Source: Aliivibrio sp. EL58
GTDB taxonomy: Bacteria > Pseudomonadota > Gammaproteobacteria > Enterobacterales > Vibrionaceae
Reading direction: 5' to 3'
Length of the DNA stretch: 64,000 nt
Assembly: GCF_900312675.1 (NCBI RefSeq)
Contig: NZ_OMPC01000008.1
Coordinates: 222,951-286,950, forward strand
The notes below the pieces were generated by a model that was not told the origin of the DNA, ran no database searches, and worked only from the letters and a program-made list of their open reading frames with translations. Position numbers and translations under genes: made by a program. Positions 8,911 through 17,471 of this stretch are shown in pieces. Within the stretch, counting starts at the first letter, position 1, and the number at the start of each line of letters is the position of its first letter.

Positions 8911-9540
8911 ATGGACGACAACTACACTATTATTATTGCGGATGACCATCCCTTATTTCGCAATGCACTTTTTCAATCTATTCATATGGCGATCAGTGGG
9001 GCTAATTTACTTGAAGCGGATTCTCTTGAAGGCTTATTCGCGGTATTAAACAAAGAGCCTGATCCTGATTTACTCCTATTGGATTTAAAAATGCCCGGCA
9101 GTAACGGAATGTCTGGATTAATACAGCTTCGCTCTCAATATCCAGATCTGCCTATTGTTGTTGTCTCGGCCAGTGAAGAAGCCAGTATTGTTTCTCAAGT
9201 CAAAAGCCATGGCGCTTTCGGTTTTATTCCTAAATCCAGTGACATGAAATCACTCATTACCGCCTTAAACCAAATTCTTGCTGGTGATTCATATTTTCCT
9301 GAAGGCTCAATAAAAAACTCAGCAGCTTGTGATGATTTAGCGACAAAAATAGCAGCCCTTACCCCTCAGCAATATAAGGTGCTTGGCATGCTATCTGACG
9401 GCTTACTCAATAAACAAATCGCCTATGATTTAGAAGTATCAGAAGCCACGATAAAAGCGCACATGACGGCAATATTTAGAAAATTGGGCGTTAAAAATCG
9501 TACTCAAGCGGTTATTTTGTTGCAACAAACGGAAAGTTAA
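8911..9540 (+). CDS. crbR: Acetate-switch response regulator CrbR
   Basis: A 209-residue NarL/LuxR-type response regulator. The receiver domain has acidic residues Asp11-Asp12, phosphoacceptor Asp58 (LLLDLKMPG) and Lys108 (IPKSS). The C-terminal LuxR helix-turn-helix covers about 145-205 (LTPQQYKVL, then KQIAYDLEVSEATIKAH). It is recognised as CrbR because the same locus encodes the SLC5-type hybrid kinase CrbS, actP and acs. In V. cholerae and A. fischeri, CrbS/CrbR activates acs for acetate scavenging. It is expressed singly upstream of a MarC-family gene, and a related palindrome in its own upstream region suggests feedback. Confidence 0.92.
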   Translation: MDDNYTIIIADDHPLFRNALFQSIHMAISGANLLEADSLEGLFAVLNKEPDPDLLLLDLKMPGSNGMSGLIQLRSQYPDLPIVVVSASEEASIVSQVKSHGAFGFIPKSSDMKSLITALNQILAGDSYFPEGSIKNSAACDDLATKIAALTPQQYKVLGMLSDGLLNKQIAYDLEVSEATIKAHMTAIFRKLGVKNRTQAVILLQQTES

Positions 9541-9571
9541 CCTTGATATAACACTCTAGCCGTTAAAATCA

Positions 9572-9616
9572 GTTAGGTTACCCACTCATTATTTTAATCC
9601 CTCTGCGTAACCTAAC
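9572..9616. repeat. Inverted repeat between crbR and the MarC-family gene
   Basis: Ten-base perfect arms GTTAGGTTAC (9572-9581) and GTAACCTAAC (9607-9616) enclose 25 bases. The second arm ends 14 bases before the downstream ATG. There is no T-run after it, so it is not a classical terminator. It could be an operator pair or an RNA hairpin near the ribosome site. Confidence 0.5.
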
Positions 9617-9630
9617 CTCTGGGAGAACCC

Positions 9631-10254
9631 ATGATAAGTATCCTCATCACTCAATTTGTTGTTCTTTGGGCTGTCATTGATCCTATTGGATCCGTTCCTG
9701 TCTATCTTTCACAAACTCAGCACCTAACCGCCAAGCAGCGTAAAGTAGTGGCACTTAAAGCCGTTGCGATCGCGACTGCTGTACTTTTATTTTTCCTTGT
9801 TATTGGGCAACTCCTCTTAGAAGCCATGCAAATTCCTCTACCAGCCTTTCAAGTCGCTGGTGGATTAGTTCTGTTAATCTTTGCTCTTACTATGATTTTT
9901 GGTGAGAGCAAGCCAGACCAAGAACAGAAAATGAGTGAAGAGCTAAGTCATTCAGACCTGGCTGATTTAGCCGTTTATCCTTTAGCTATTCCGTCAATTG
10001 CATCGCCTGGTGCCATGATGGCTATTGTTATGCTGACAGATAATTCTCGTTATTCTTTTTTAGATCAATCAATTACCGCTGCAGTAATGATTGTGGTTCT
10101 CGTCATTACGTTATGCTTATTACTTGGCGCAACATTTATCCATAAGATAATTGGTAACGTCGGTGCTGCTATTATTAGCCGCGTGATGGGGTTAATTCTA
10201 GCGGCGGTTGCTGTCAATAATTTACTTCTTGGGATTAAGAACTTTTACTTTTAG
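9631..10254 (+). CDS. MarC-family integral membrane protein (YhgN-like)
   Basis: A 207-residue protein with six predicted membrane segments and the family N-terminus (QFVVLWAVIDPIGSVPVYL). The middle contains AIPSIASPGAMM, also characteristic. MarC-family proteins are UPF0056 inner-membrane proteins of unknown function; the old link to multiple antibiotic resistance is not supported. The ribosome site CTGGGAG precedes the ATG. The placement inside the acetate-switch cluster may be accidental. A hairpin terminator follows at 10329. Confidence 0.9.
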   Translation: MISILITQFVVLWAVIDPIGSVPVYLSQTQHLTAKQRKVVALKAVAIATAVLLFFLVIGQLLLEAMQIPLPAFQVAGGLVLLIFALTMIFGESKPDQEQKMSEELSHSDLADLAVYPLAIPSIASPGAMMAIVMLTDNSRYSFLDQSITAAVMIVVLVITLCLLLGATFIHKIIGNVGAAIISRVMGLILAAVAVNNLLLGIKNFYF

Positions 10255-10328
10255 TCCTTTATAAAGTCTTAGACCTTGGTATTAATTAACATAATATCAA
10301 CATAATAAAAAAGCTATCCACTTCACAT

Positions 10329-10354
10329 AAAACGCTCATATTTTGGGCGTTTTT
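10329..10354 (+). terminator. Terminator after the MarC-family gene
   Basis: The stem AAAACGCTC pairs with GGGCGTTTT (one G-T pair) around a 7-base loop, followed by a T-rich tail. It separates the MarC-family gene from the actP unit. Confidence 0.75.
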
Positions 10355-10366
10355 CTTTATCTGCTC

Positions 10367-10376
10367 GACTAAAGTT
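10367..10376. promoter_or_regulatory. Candidate CrbR site upstream of DUF485-actP
   Basis: GACTAAAGTT matches the palindrome GACTWWAGTC at 9 of 10 bases, 73 bases before the DUF485 start. It shares the motif with the sites at 17400 and 20009. CrbR binding is inferred. Confidence 0.5.
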
Positions 10377-10449
10377 GCACTGTTTTCTTCTCTTCTCACT
10401 GCTAATCTCTTTTTGGTTACATATTTTTAACATTAAAAAGGAGCTGGCT

Positions 10450-10716
10450 ATGGCGTTCGAAACAAAAGAACAAGCACAAGCCTATTGGAAGGAAAATCTA
10501 GGGATCATGGGCGGACTGCTCACGATCTGGTTCTTAGTCTCATATGGCGCAGGGATATTATTTGTTGATGCACTTAATGCATTTCAATTTGGAGGATTCA
10601 AATTGGGGTTCTGGTTTGCACAACAAGGTTCAATTTATACCTTTGTGGCACTGATCTTTATCTACGTTGCACGCATGAATGCACTAGATAAAAAATACAA
10701 CGTACAAGAAGACTAG
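10450..10716 (+). CDS. DUF485 small membrane protein (YjcH-like)
   Basis: An 88-residue protein with two membrane segments (about 20-42 and 58-80). It matches the YjcH family normally encoded between acs and actP in E. coli. The start is fixed at 10450 by a strong AAAAAGGAG site 7 bases upstream; an upstream in-frame start would add a hydrophobic tail not found in the family. It is 10 bases before actP and clearly cotranscribed. It is probably a small partner of the ActP symporter, although its role is not established. Confidence 0.92.
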   Translation: MAFETKEQAQAYWKENLGIMGGLLTIWFLVSYGAGILFVDALNAFQFGGFKLGFWFAQQGSIYTFVALIFIYVARMNALDKKYNVQED

Positions 10717-10726
10717 AGGAATTAGC

Positions 10727-12430
10727 ATGGATATCCAAACTTGGACGTTTATATTAGTAGGTATCACTTTTACCCTTTATATCGGTATTGCGATATGGGC
10801 TCGCGCTGGATCAACCAGTGAATTCTATGTCGCGGGCGGGGGCGTTCACCCTATTGCCAATGGCATGGCAACAGCCGCTGACTGGATGTCGGCAGCATCG
10901 TTTATTTCAATGGCGGGTATCATTTCCTTTGTTGGTTATGATGGCGCTGTATATCTTATGGGTTGGACCGGCGGCTATGTGTTATTAGCGCTTTGTCTTG
11001 CGCCTTATCTACGTAAATTTGGTAAGTTCACCGTGCCAGATTTTATCGGTGAGCGTTACTATTCTCGAACTGCTCGTATGGTGGCGGTTTTCTGTGCCAT
11101 CTTTGTCTCTTTCACTTATGTGGCAGGACAAATGCGTGGTGTGGGCGTTGTATTCTCTCGATTCCTAGAAGTTGATATTAATATCGGTATCATCATTGGT
11201 ATGGGTATCGTATTTTTCTATGCGGTACTAGGTGGCATGAAAGGCATCACTTATACGCAGGTTGCTCAATTCTGTGTCCTCATTTTCGCCTTCCTTGTTC
11301 CTGCGGTTTTCACCTCAATCATGATGACTGGTAATGTATTCCCTCAAATAGGTATGGGCTCAACCGTTACTGGTTCAGAAGTCTACTTATTAGATAAGTT
11401 GGATGGATTAACCACTGAACTTGGCTTTACGCCATATACTGACGGCTCTAAGAGCATGGTTGATGTCTTCTTTATCTGTGCGGCTCTTATGGTAGGTACT
11501 GCGGGTCTCCCTCATGTAATCATTCGTTTTTTCACTGTACCTCGTGTTAAAGACGCACGTATCTCTGCTGGTTGGGCATTACTATTTATCTCATTCCTAT
11601 ACACAACTGCACCTGCGGTAGCCGCATTTGCTCGTGTAAATATGATTGAAACCATTAATGGTCCAGATAGCCAAGGGGTTGCCGCTGCTGATGCTCCAAG
11701 CTGGTATAAAAACTGGGAAGACACTGGCCTAGTCGGTTGGGAAGATAAAAACGGTGATGGCAAAATGTTCTATTCTGGTGATGAACGTAATGAAATGGAC
11801 ATCAACCGAGATATCATCGTTCTAGCATCACCTGAACTAGCAAATTTACCAAACTGGGTTGTGGCATTGTTGGCTGCAGGTGGCTTAGCTGCTGCATTAT
11901 CAACGGCTGCTGGTCTACTACTGGTAATATCGACCTCTATCTCTCATGATTTATTGAAAAAAGGCTTTAAGCCAAATATGACAGATAAACAGGAGTTGCT
12001 CGCCGCCCGACTTGCCGCCGTTGTTGCCATCGTTGGTGCTGGTTACTTAGGGATTAATCCGCCAGGCTTTGTTGCACAGGTGGTTGCGTTCTCCTTCGGT
12101 TTAGCCGCCGCATCCTTCTTCCCTGCGATTATCTTAGGTATTTTCTATAAGAAGATGAATAAAGAAGGGGCGATTGCAGGTATGGTTTCAGGTGTCGCAT
12201 TCACTACCGCTTATATCGTTTACTTTAAATTCATTAACCCTGCAGCAAGCACACCTGATAACTGGTGGTTTGGTATCAGCCCTGAAGGGATCGGTACGCT
12301 AGGTATGTGTCTGAACTTCATTGTCTCGATTGTAGTGAATAAAGTAACCGCTGAAGTACCACAAGATGTGCAAGATCTGGTTGAGTCTATTCGTTACCCT
12401 AAAGGGGCAGGTGAAGCTCACGATCATTAA
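10727..12430 (+). CDS. actP: Cation/acetate symporter ActP
   Basis: A 567-residue sodium:solute symporter (SSS/SLC5) with about 13 membrane segments that imports acetate and related short acids. Recognisable family parts include FYVAGGGVHPIANGMA near the start, TYVAGQMRGVGVVF in the middle and AAGGLAAALSTAAGLLLV near 385. A hydrophilic insertion near 340 reads DKNGDG, an EF-hand-like or dockerin-like calcium loop. It forms an operon with the DUF485 gene. It supplies acetate to Acs at 20150. Expression is probably driven by CrbR through the site at 10367. Confidence 0.96.
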   Translation: MDIQTWTFILVGITFTLYIGIAIWARAGSTSEFYVAGGGVHPIANGMATAADWMSAASFISMAGIISFVGYDGAVYLMGWTGGYVLLALCLAPYLRKFGKFTVPDFIGERYYSRTARMVAVFCAIFVSFTYVAGQMRGVGVVFSRFLEVDINIGIIIGMGIVFFYAVLGGMKGITYTQVAQFCVLIFAFLVPAVFTSIMMTGNVFPQIGMGSTVTGSEVYLLDKLDGLTTELGFTPYTDGSKSMVDVFFICAALMVGTAGLPHVIIRFFTVPRVKDARISAGWALLFISFLYTTAPAVAAFARVNMIETINGPDSQGVAAADAPSWYKNWEDTGLVGWEDKNGDGKMFYSGDERNEMDINRDIIVLASPELANLPNWVVALLAAGGLAAALSTAAGLLLVISTSISHDLLKKGFKPNMTDKQELLAARLAAVVAIVGAGYLGINPPGFVAQVVAFSFGLAAASFFPAIILGIFYKKMNKEGAIAGMVSGVAFTTAYIVYFKFINPAASTPDNWWFGISPEGIGTLGMCLNFIVSIVVNKVTAEVPQDVQDLVESIRYPKGAGEAHDH

Positions 12431-12483
12431 TATCTTATTAATTAAATAGATAACGTCAGATATTGATTAATAATCTAGGCTAG

Positions 12484-12517
12484 AAAAAGGGAGTTAGTGA
12501 ATGCTAACTCCCTTTTT
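12484..12517. terminator. Bidirectional terminator between actP and crbS
   Basis: A perfect stem of about 13-14 bp (AAAAAGGGAGTTAG with its complement) has a 6-base loop and T/A tails on both strands. It serves the converging actP and crbS genes. Confidence 0.9.
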
Positions 12518-12543
12518 ATCTACACTGGATTAAACCTAATTAT

Positions 12544-15500
12544 TTACGCTTTTACATGCCGATTTAATACCGCCCTAAGCTTTAACGGCTTAACTGGTTT
12601 TGCTATAAATCCAAAGCCATTGCTTTTAATACTTGCCAATAAATCATCGGTTTTGTCGGCACTGATCATCACTCCTTCAAACGTATTCCCTAAACGTAAA
12701 CGGCATTGTTGTAATACCTCCAGCCCTGTTCTGTCGTTATCCAAGCGATAATCTGAAAAGATAACATCCGGAGTCCAGCCTTCTTCCAAACACTGTAAAC
12801 TGCTCATTAAATCTGTTGCCGTTTTCACTTCACAACCCCAACGAGACACCAATGATTCCATACCGATAAGAATGTCTGGTTCATTATCCACGCATAACAC
12901 GCGAACGAAACTTAATGGCAATTCAGGCTTTTGCTCTACCGTAGGCTCATTGCTCTCAAGCAGTACACCTCTATCAAGCGTAACGGAAAATACCGAGCCT
13001 TGATTAAGCCATGAACGTAATGAAATCGTATGACCAAGCACATGAGAAATACCGCGAGCAATAGCAAGTCCCAACCCTAATCCTTGATCTGCTCGATTTT
13101 GATCAACACGGGTAAACTCATCAAAAATAGCCTGTTGTTTCTCTTCCGGAATACCAATACCGCTGTCCCATACGTCCACACGGATCTTGCCTTCAACTCT
13201 TCTCGCACCAAGAACTACTTTACCTTGTGGATTATATCTAAATGCATTGGTTAGAAAATTTTGCACCACTCGACGCAGTAATTTTGGATCAGATTCAACG
13301 ATCACATTCGAATGAATAACAGAGAACTCGATGCCTTGTTGTTTTGCTAAAGCACCAAATTCCGCTTCTAAATTTGAAAACAAACTGCTCAATGAAAAGC
13401 CTTGAACATGTGTCTCTAACTTACCAGCTTCTAGACGAGAGATATCTAATAAGTCACCAATCAGCTCTTCTGCTGCACCTAAAGCACTCTCAATGTGACC
13501 GGATATTTTTTTGGTTTCTGCTTCTTTTGCTACTTCACTCAATGAAGACGCAAACAAACGCGCTGCATTTAAAGGTTGCATTAAATCATGACTAACGGCG
13601 GCGAGTAGCCGACTTTTTGATTGAGAAGCCAATTCTGCACTTTGGGTGGCGCTAACTAATCGCTGATTTAATTTTTCTAACTCTTTGGTTCGCTCATGAA
13701 CTCGAAACTCCAAGCTCTCATTGGTTTCTTTAAGTGCTTTTTCTGCTTGTCTAAAAACGGTGATATCTGTAAAACTCATCACAAATCCACCATTAGGCAT
13801 CGGGTTACCCTGTACTTCAATAACCTGTCCATCCGCTCGAATTCGAGAAGACACGTGTCGGGTCCCACGTTCTAAATGCTCAACCCGTCGCTTAACATGC
13901 ACTTCAGGATCTCCGGGCCCACAAAGACCTTGCTCTGCGTTGTGTCGGATAACATCTGCAATGGGTCTTCCTACTTGAATTAACCCTGGTGGGAAGGTGA
14001 ATAATTCCAAATAGCGTTGATTCCATGCAACCAACTTCATCTGCTTATCAACTACTGCAATTCCTTGGCTAATGTGCTCAATTGCCCCTTGCAATAAACC
14101 ACGGCTAAAATCATACAACTCAGAGGCTTCATCAACGATTGTTGCGACCTCTTCCAATTGCATATTTCTGCCTTGCAATGCTGAAGTAAGAACTAAACGC
14201 GAAGAAGATGCGCCAAAGACTCCGGCCAATACTCGCTCAGTATGACGGATCAACGCAGAGCTCGCTTGTTGTTGTGGCAATAAGGATTCATCATGCTGTT
14301 GAGAGAACTGGCGAAAGGCTTTTTGAGCTCGGCGGCGACCTACAAATCGCGAAGCCAACATTTCCAATTCACCAACCGTCACTCGAGTTTGATAAACACT
14401 AACATCTTCATTTTCAGGTAAAGGGGCTCCAACAAAAGAGGCCGCTTGTAAGCGCTCACTTAACGATGCTCGAGTGATTGATGATACAAAAATAAATAAT
14501 AGGGTATTAAGTCCTAAACTGAGCATCATACCCCAATCCGAGGTCTGCACCTCAAGCGTTTGCAACCACTGCGGCGGCGTAATAATCCATAACAAAAGAT
14601 TATTTTCGGCACTGCCTGCGAGTATCTGAGTCTGGCTCATTAACGTGATTAACCACATTAAAAAACCAATCATTAAGCCTGCATATACTCCTTTCTTATT
14701 GGCATTTCGCCAATACAATCCACCAATTAACGCCGGTGCAAATTGGGCTATCGCCGCAAAAGCTAATAAACCAATGACCGACAGTGAATCAATTGAATCA
14801 AGCGCTTGATAAAATCCCCACGCGGCTAATAACAATAAGAGAATGAGTACGCGTCGAATAGTGACTAATAAGTTTGAAAAGTGCCCAAATGAGCGTCCTG
14901 TGGTTTTGACTCGACGCAATAATAAAGGCAGAACTAAATCATTCGATACCATAATGGCAAGTGCGATAGTAGATACGATAACCATGCCGCTGGCTGCTGA
15001 GGTTCCACCAACAAAAGCCAGTAATGCCATATTCTCAGCACCTACCGATAGCGGCACGCTAATAACAAAACTATCACTAACCTCACCAGAGAGCAGAGCT
15101 TGTCCCGCCCACGAGATAGGCAGTACAAATAGACCAATCAAAAACAAGTAGAGTGGAAATACCCAACGCGCCGTGCGTAGATCTTGCGCCTGTTCATTCT
15201 CCACTACCGTAGTATGAAATTGGCGCGGTAAACAGATTATCGCCGCCATCGTTAAGATCGTATGAAACAAAAGCGTAATGATATTTGGGGATTGGTAAGT
15301 TTCTTTGGCAATTGAAATTAAATCAACATTACTATCAGAATACGCTAAATAAAGAATGAAACCTCCGACCGCAAGAAAAGCGACCAATTTCACTATCGAT
15401 TCAAACGCGACCGCCATCATCAAGCCACGGTGATGTTCTGTGGTATCAATGTGTCGAGTACCAAAAAGAATCGTAAATACCGCAAGGGCACCACCAACAA

Positions 15501-15987
15501 ACCAAGATATATGCCCATCTTGATAGCCTAAATCCAGAGCCAAATTAGGAGCGACAAGATCGAGTCCCATCGTGATCCCTCTTAATTGCAATGCAATATA
15601 AGGAAGTATCCCAACCACCGCGATAATCGTAATAACACCAGCTAAACCTTGAGATTTTCCATATCGAGCCGCGATAAAATCAGCAATAGAGGTGATATGC
15701 TCTCGCTTTGCAATCAAGATAATTCTGGCTAAAAAACGCCATGCAAATACAAACACAAAAATGGGAGCAAGATAAATGGGAAGGAAAGACCACGGGTTAC
15801 TGGTGGCTTGGCCTACGGTGCCATAAAAGGTCCATGACGTACAGTAGACTGCAATAGAAAGACTATAAATCCACGGGCGATACTGAGCTAACCACCCTTT
15901 TTGCCTATCGCCATACCAGGCAATTAAAAATAATAATCCTAAATATGCCAGCGACACTGGCACTACTATCCATCCTTGTGTCATCAC
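12544..15987 (-). CDS. crbS: Hybrid sensor kinase CrbS (SLC5-PAS-kinase-receiver)
   Basis: A 1147-residue membrane kinase. Residues 1-500 form an SSS/SLC5 transporter-like module (about 13 membrane segments). A linker leads to a PAS domain (about 635-745, AIEHISQGIAVVDKQM onward) and a coiled coil. The HisKA domain has phospho-His800 (SHDLMQP), and the ATPase domain has Asn914 and DSGIGIP at 941-947. A C-terminal receiver has Asp1079 and Lys1130. The architecture is that of CrbS (MxtR in Pseudomonas), which with CrbR controls acs. Whether the SLC5 part transports or only senses substrate is unresolved in general. It is expressed from the minus strand, behind the MFS gene and its terminator. 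Confidence 0.95.
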   Translation of the reverse strand: MMTQGWIVVPVSLAYLGLLFLIAWYGDRQKGWLAQYRPWIYSLSIAVYCTSWTFYGTVGQATSNPWSFLPIYLAPIFVFVFAWRFLARIILIAKREHITSIADFIAARYGKSQGLAGVITIIAVVGILPYIALQLRGITMGLDLVAPNLALDLGYQDGHISWFVGGALAVFTILFGTRHIDTTEHHRGLMMAVAFESIVKLVAFLAVGGFILYLAYSDSNVDLISIAKETYQSPNIITLLFHTILTMAAIICLPRQFHTTVVENEQAQDLRTARWVFPLYLFLIGLFVLPISWAGQALLSGEVSDSFVISVPLSVGAENMALLAFVGGTSAASGMVIVSTIALAIMVSNDLVLPLLLRRVKTTGRSFGHFSNLLVTIRRVLILLLLLAAWGFYQALDSIDSLSVIGLLAFAAIAQFAPALIGGLYWRNANKKGVYAGLMIGFLMWLITLMSQTQILAGSAENNLLLWIITPPQWLQTLEVQTSDWGMMLSLGLNTLLFIFVSSITRASLSERLQAASFVGAPLPENEDVSVYQTRVTVGELEMLASRFVGRRRAQKAFRQFSQQHDESLLPQQQASSALIRHTERVLAGVFGASSSRLVLTSALQGRNMQLEEVATIVDEASELYDFSRGLLQGAIEHISQGIAVVDKQMKLVAWNQRYLELFTFPPGLIQVGRPIADVIRHNAEQGLCGPGDPEVHVKRRVEHLERGTRHVSSRIRADGQVIEVQGNPMPNGGFVMSFTDITVFRQAEKALKETNESLEFRVHERTKELEKLNQRLVSATQSAELASQSKSRLLAAVSHDLMQPLNAARLFASSLSEVAKEAETKKISGHIESALGAAEELIGDLLDISRLEAGKLETHVQGFSLSSLFSNLEAEFGALAKQQGIEFSVIHSNVIVESDPKLLRRVVQNFLTNAFRYNPQGKVVLGARRVEGKIRVDVWDSGIGIPEEKQQAIFDEFTRVDQNRADQGLGLGLAIARGISHVLGHTISLRSWLNQGSVFSVTLDRGVLLESNEPTVEQKPELPLSFVRVLCVDNEPDILIGMESLVSRWGCEVKTATDLMSSLQCLEEGWTPDVIFSDYRLDNDRTGLEVLQQCRLRLGNTFEGVMISADKTDDLLASIKSNGFGFIAKPVKPLKLRAVLNRHVKA

Positions 15988-16021
15988 TCATCCTTGGTGA
16001 TACCATTCTAGTGCCCTAAAA

Positions 16022-16068
16022 AAACGCTAGAAGGGTACAAATACTCTGTAGCACCATTCTAGCGTTAT
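16022..16068 (-). terminator. Terminator between the MFS gene and crbS
   Basis: Ten-base arms AACGCTAGAA and TTCTAGCGTT with a 24-base loop are followed on the minus strand by a run of seven T. It ends the MFS transcript before crbS, so crbS needs its own promoter in 15988-16022. Confidence 0.75.
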
Positions 16069-16112
16069 ATTGTCGCTTGTTTTTTACTCAAGCTAACAAA
16101 TGTGATTAAGAC

Positions 16113-17270
16113 CTATTTATCTTTCACTTTATCCAATTTAATCAGCAGAGCAAAGGCTCCCATCACAGCCATGAACCAGAAAATATTCGCTCCCCATGCT
16201 TCATAACCCCAACCACTTAATGTCGTCATTAGTGCAATAAATGCACCTAAAGGAATCGCATTATATAAGGCTTGCAGAGGGATCATTTTATTTTGAGGGA
16301 ATCGCTGAATATATTGAATTGCCGCTAGGTGCGCCATCGCAAAAGTCACACCATGTAAAGCCTGAACGAGCACTAAAGCAAACAGTTCTGTCGTTGCTGC
16401 GGTTAACCCCCAACGGACCATGACCCCAACAGCCGCAACTTTAAATAGTGTTGATATTTTCCATCCTGCAAACAGTTTTTTACTGAAAGCAAATACCATG
16501 ACCTCAGCAACAACCCCTAAACTCCATAGGTAACCAATGGTACTTTCTTGATAGCCCGACTCTTTCCAGTAGATAGAACTAAAACTGTAATACGCTGCGT
16601 GACTGCCTTGAATTAAAGAAACCAAAATAATGAATTTTAATACTGGTGCTTCTGTTAATAATGCAAGCAATGGTGGACGAGTTTGATCTTCTTCAGAAAC
16701 CGATACTGGCATTGGGTTAGGGTTTCGCATCACTAAAAACAGTGCCGCTAATATCCCAGCAATCGCGGTATACACGATCATATCGGTGCCAAAGCCTGAC
16801 ACTAAATAACCCACCACCGTAGAGCCGGCAATAAAACTCACCGAACCCCATAAACGAGTTCGACCATAATCTAATAAATTATTCTTCGCGTAATAGTTTG
16901 TCATCGCATCAGACAATGGAACTGCAGGACCACAGGATAAATTAAAGAGCACCGTGACAAATGCCATCCACCAGAAACTTCCCCCATTAATTAAAAACAG
17001 ACCAAGTGCAATTAACGAGGCGAAAGTAAGAATTCGTAACGCGGGAATTAAGTATTCAACCTTATGCAAACGAGGAGTTATTACCAAGTTCGCTACACAA
17101 CGCGTCGCAAAACCTAAACCAATTAAGACACCGATATCTCCAGCAGATACGCCTTGGTCTTCAAACCACAGCGCCCAAAATGGTAAATAGACACCATAGG
17201 CGAAAAAGAACCCACCAAAGTATTGAGAGATCCAAGCAAAAGGAGAAACGCGAAACATGACAATGTCCAA
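16113..17270 (-). CDS. MFS transporter, HcaT (3-phenylpropionate permease) family
   Basis: A 385-residue, 12-helix major facilitator protein with the short N-terminus (GGFFFAYGVYLPFWALWF) and internal motifs (DAMTNYYA, DYGRTRLWGSVSFI) typical of the LacY-like HcaT/YcaD branch. E. coli HcaT is thought to import 3-phenylpropionate, but members in Vibrio lie in the acetate-switch region and their substrate is unknown. Met5 at 17258 may be the true start, since the first four residues are not conserved in the family. It is oriented divergently from the cNMP/CBS gene with a 201-base gap that contains a candidate CrbR site. Confidence 0.85.
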   Translation of the reverse strand: MDIVMFRVSPFAWISQYFGGFFFAYGVYLPFWALWFEDQGVSAGDIGVLIGLGFATRCVANLVITPRLHKVEYLIPALRILTFASLIALGLFLINGGSFWWMAFVTVLFNLSCGPAVPLSDAMTNYYAKNNLLDYGRTRLWGSVSFIAGSTVVGYLVSGFGTDMIVYTAIAGILAALFLVMRNPNPMPVSVSEEDQTRPPLLALLTEAPVLKFIILVSLIQGSHAAYYSFSSIYWKESGYQESTIGYLWSLGVVAEVMVFAFSKKLFAGWKISTLFKVAAVGVMVRWGLTAATTELFALVLVQALHGVTFAMAHLAAIQYIQRFPQNKMIPLQALYNAIPLGAFIALMTTLSGWGYEAWGANIFWFMAVMGAFALLIKLDKVKDK

Positions 17271-17399
17271 AGGGAATAAAAAGAGACGCTCATTATGGCA
17301 TTGTATTTGTTTATAAAAAGGGAAAACAAAAGAGAAGAAAAGTGCACCTTTTAAAATGTGACTTCGCCTTCAAATTTCACACCTTTTATGAAAACTCTA

Positions 17400-17409
17400 G
17401 ACTAAAGTC
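17400..17409. promoter_or_regulatory. Candidate CrbR site upstream of the cNMP/CBS/DUF294 gene
   Basis: A perfect GACTAAAGTC palindrome (GACT, AA, AGTC) lies 62 bases before the plus-strand gene and 130 bases from the divergent MFS gene. It is identical to the site upstream of acs. Confidence 0.6.
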
Positions 17410-17471
17410 GTCTTCATTCTTAGTTCATTTCTAGCGAGAATAGAAAAAATCGTCGATTAAAGGATGGAGTT

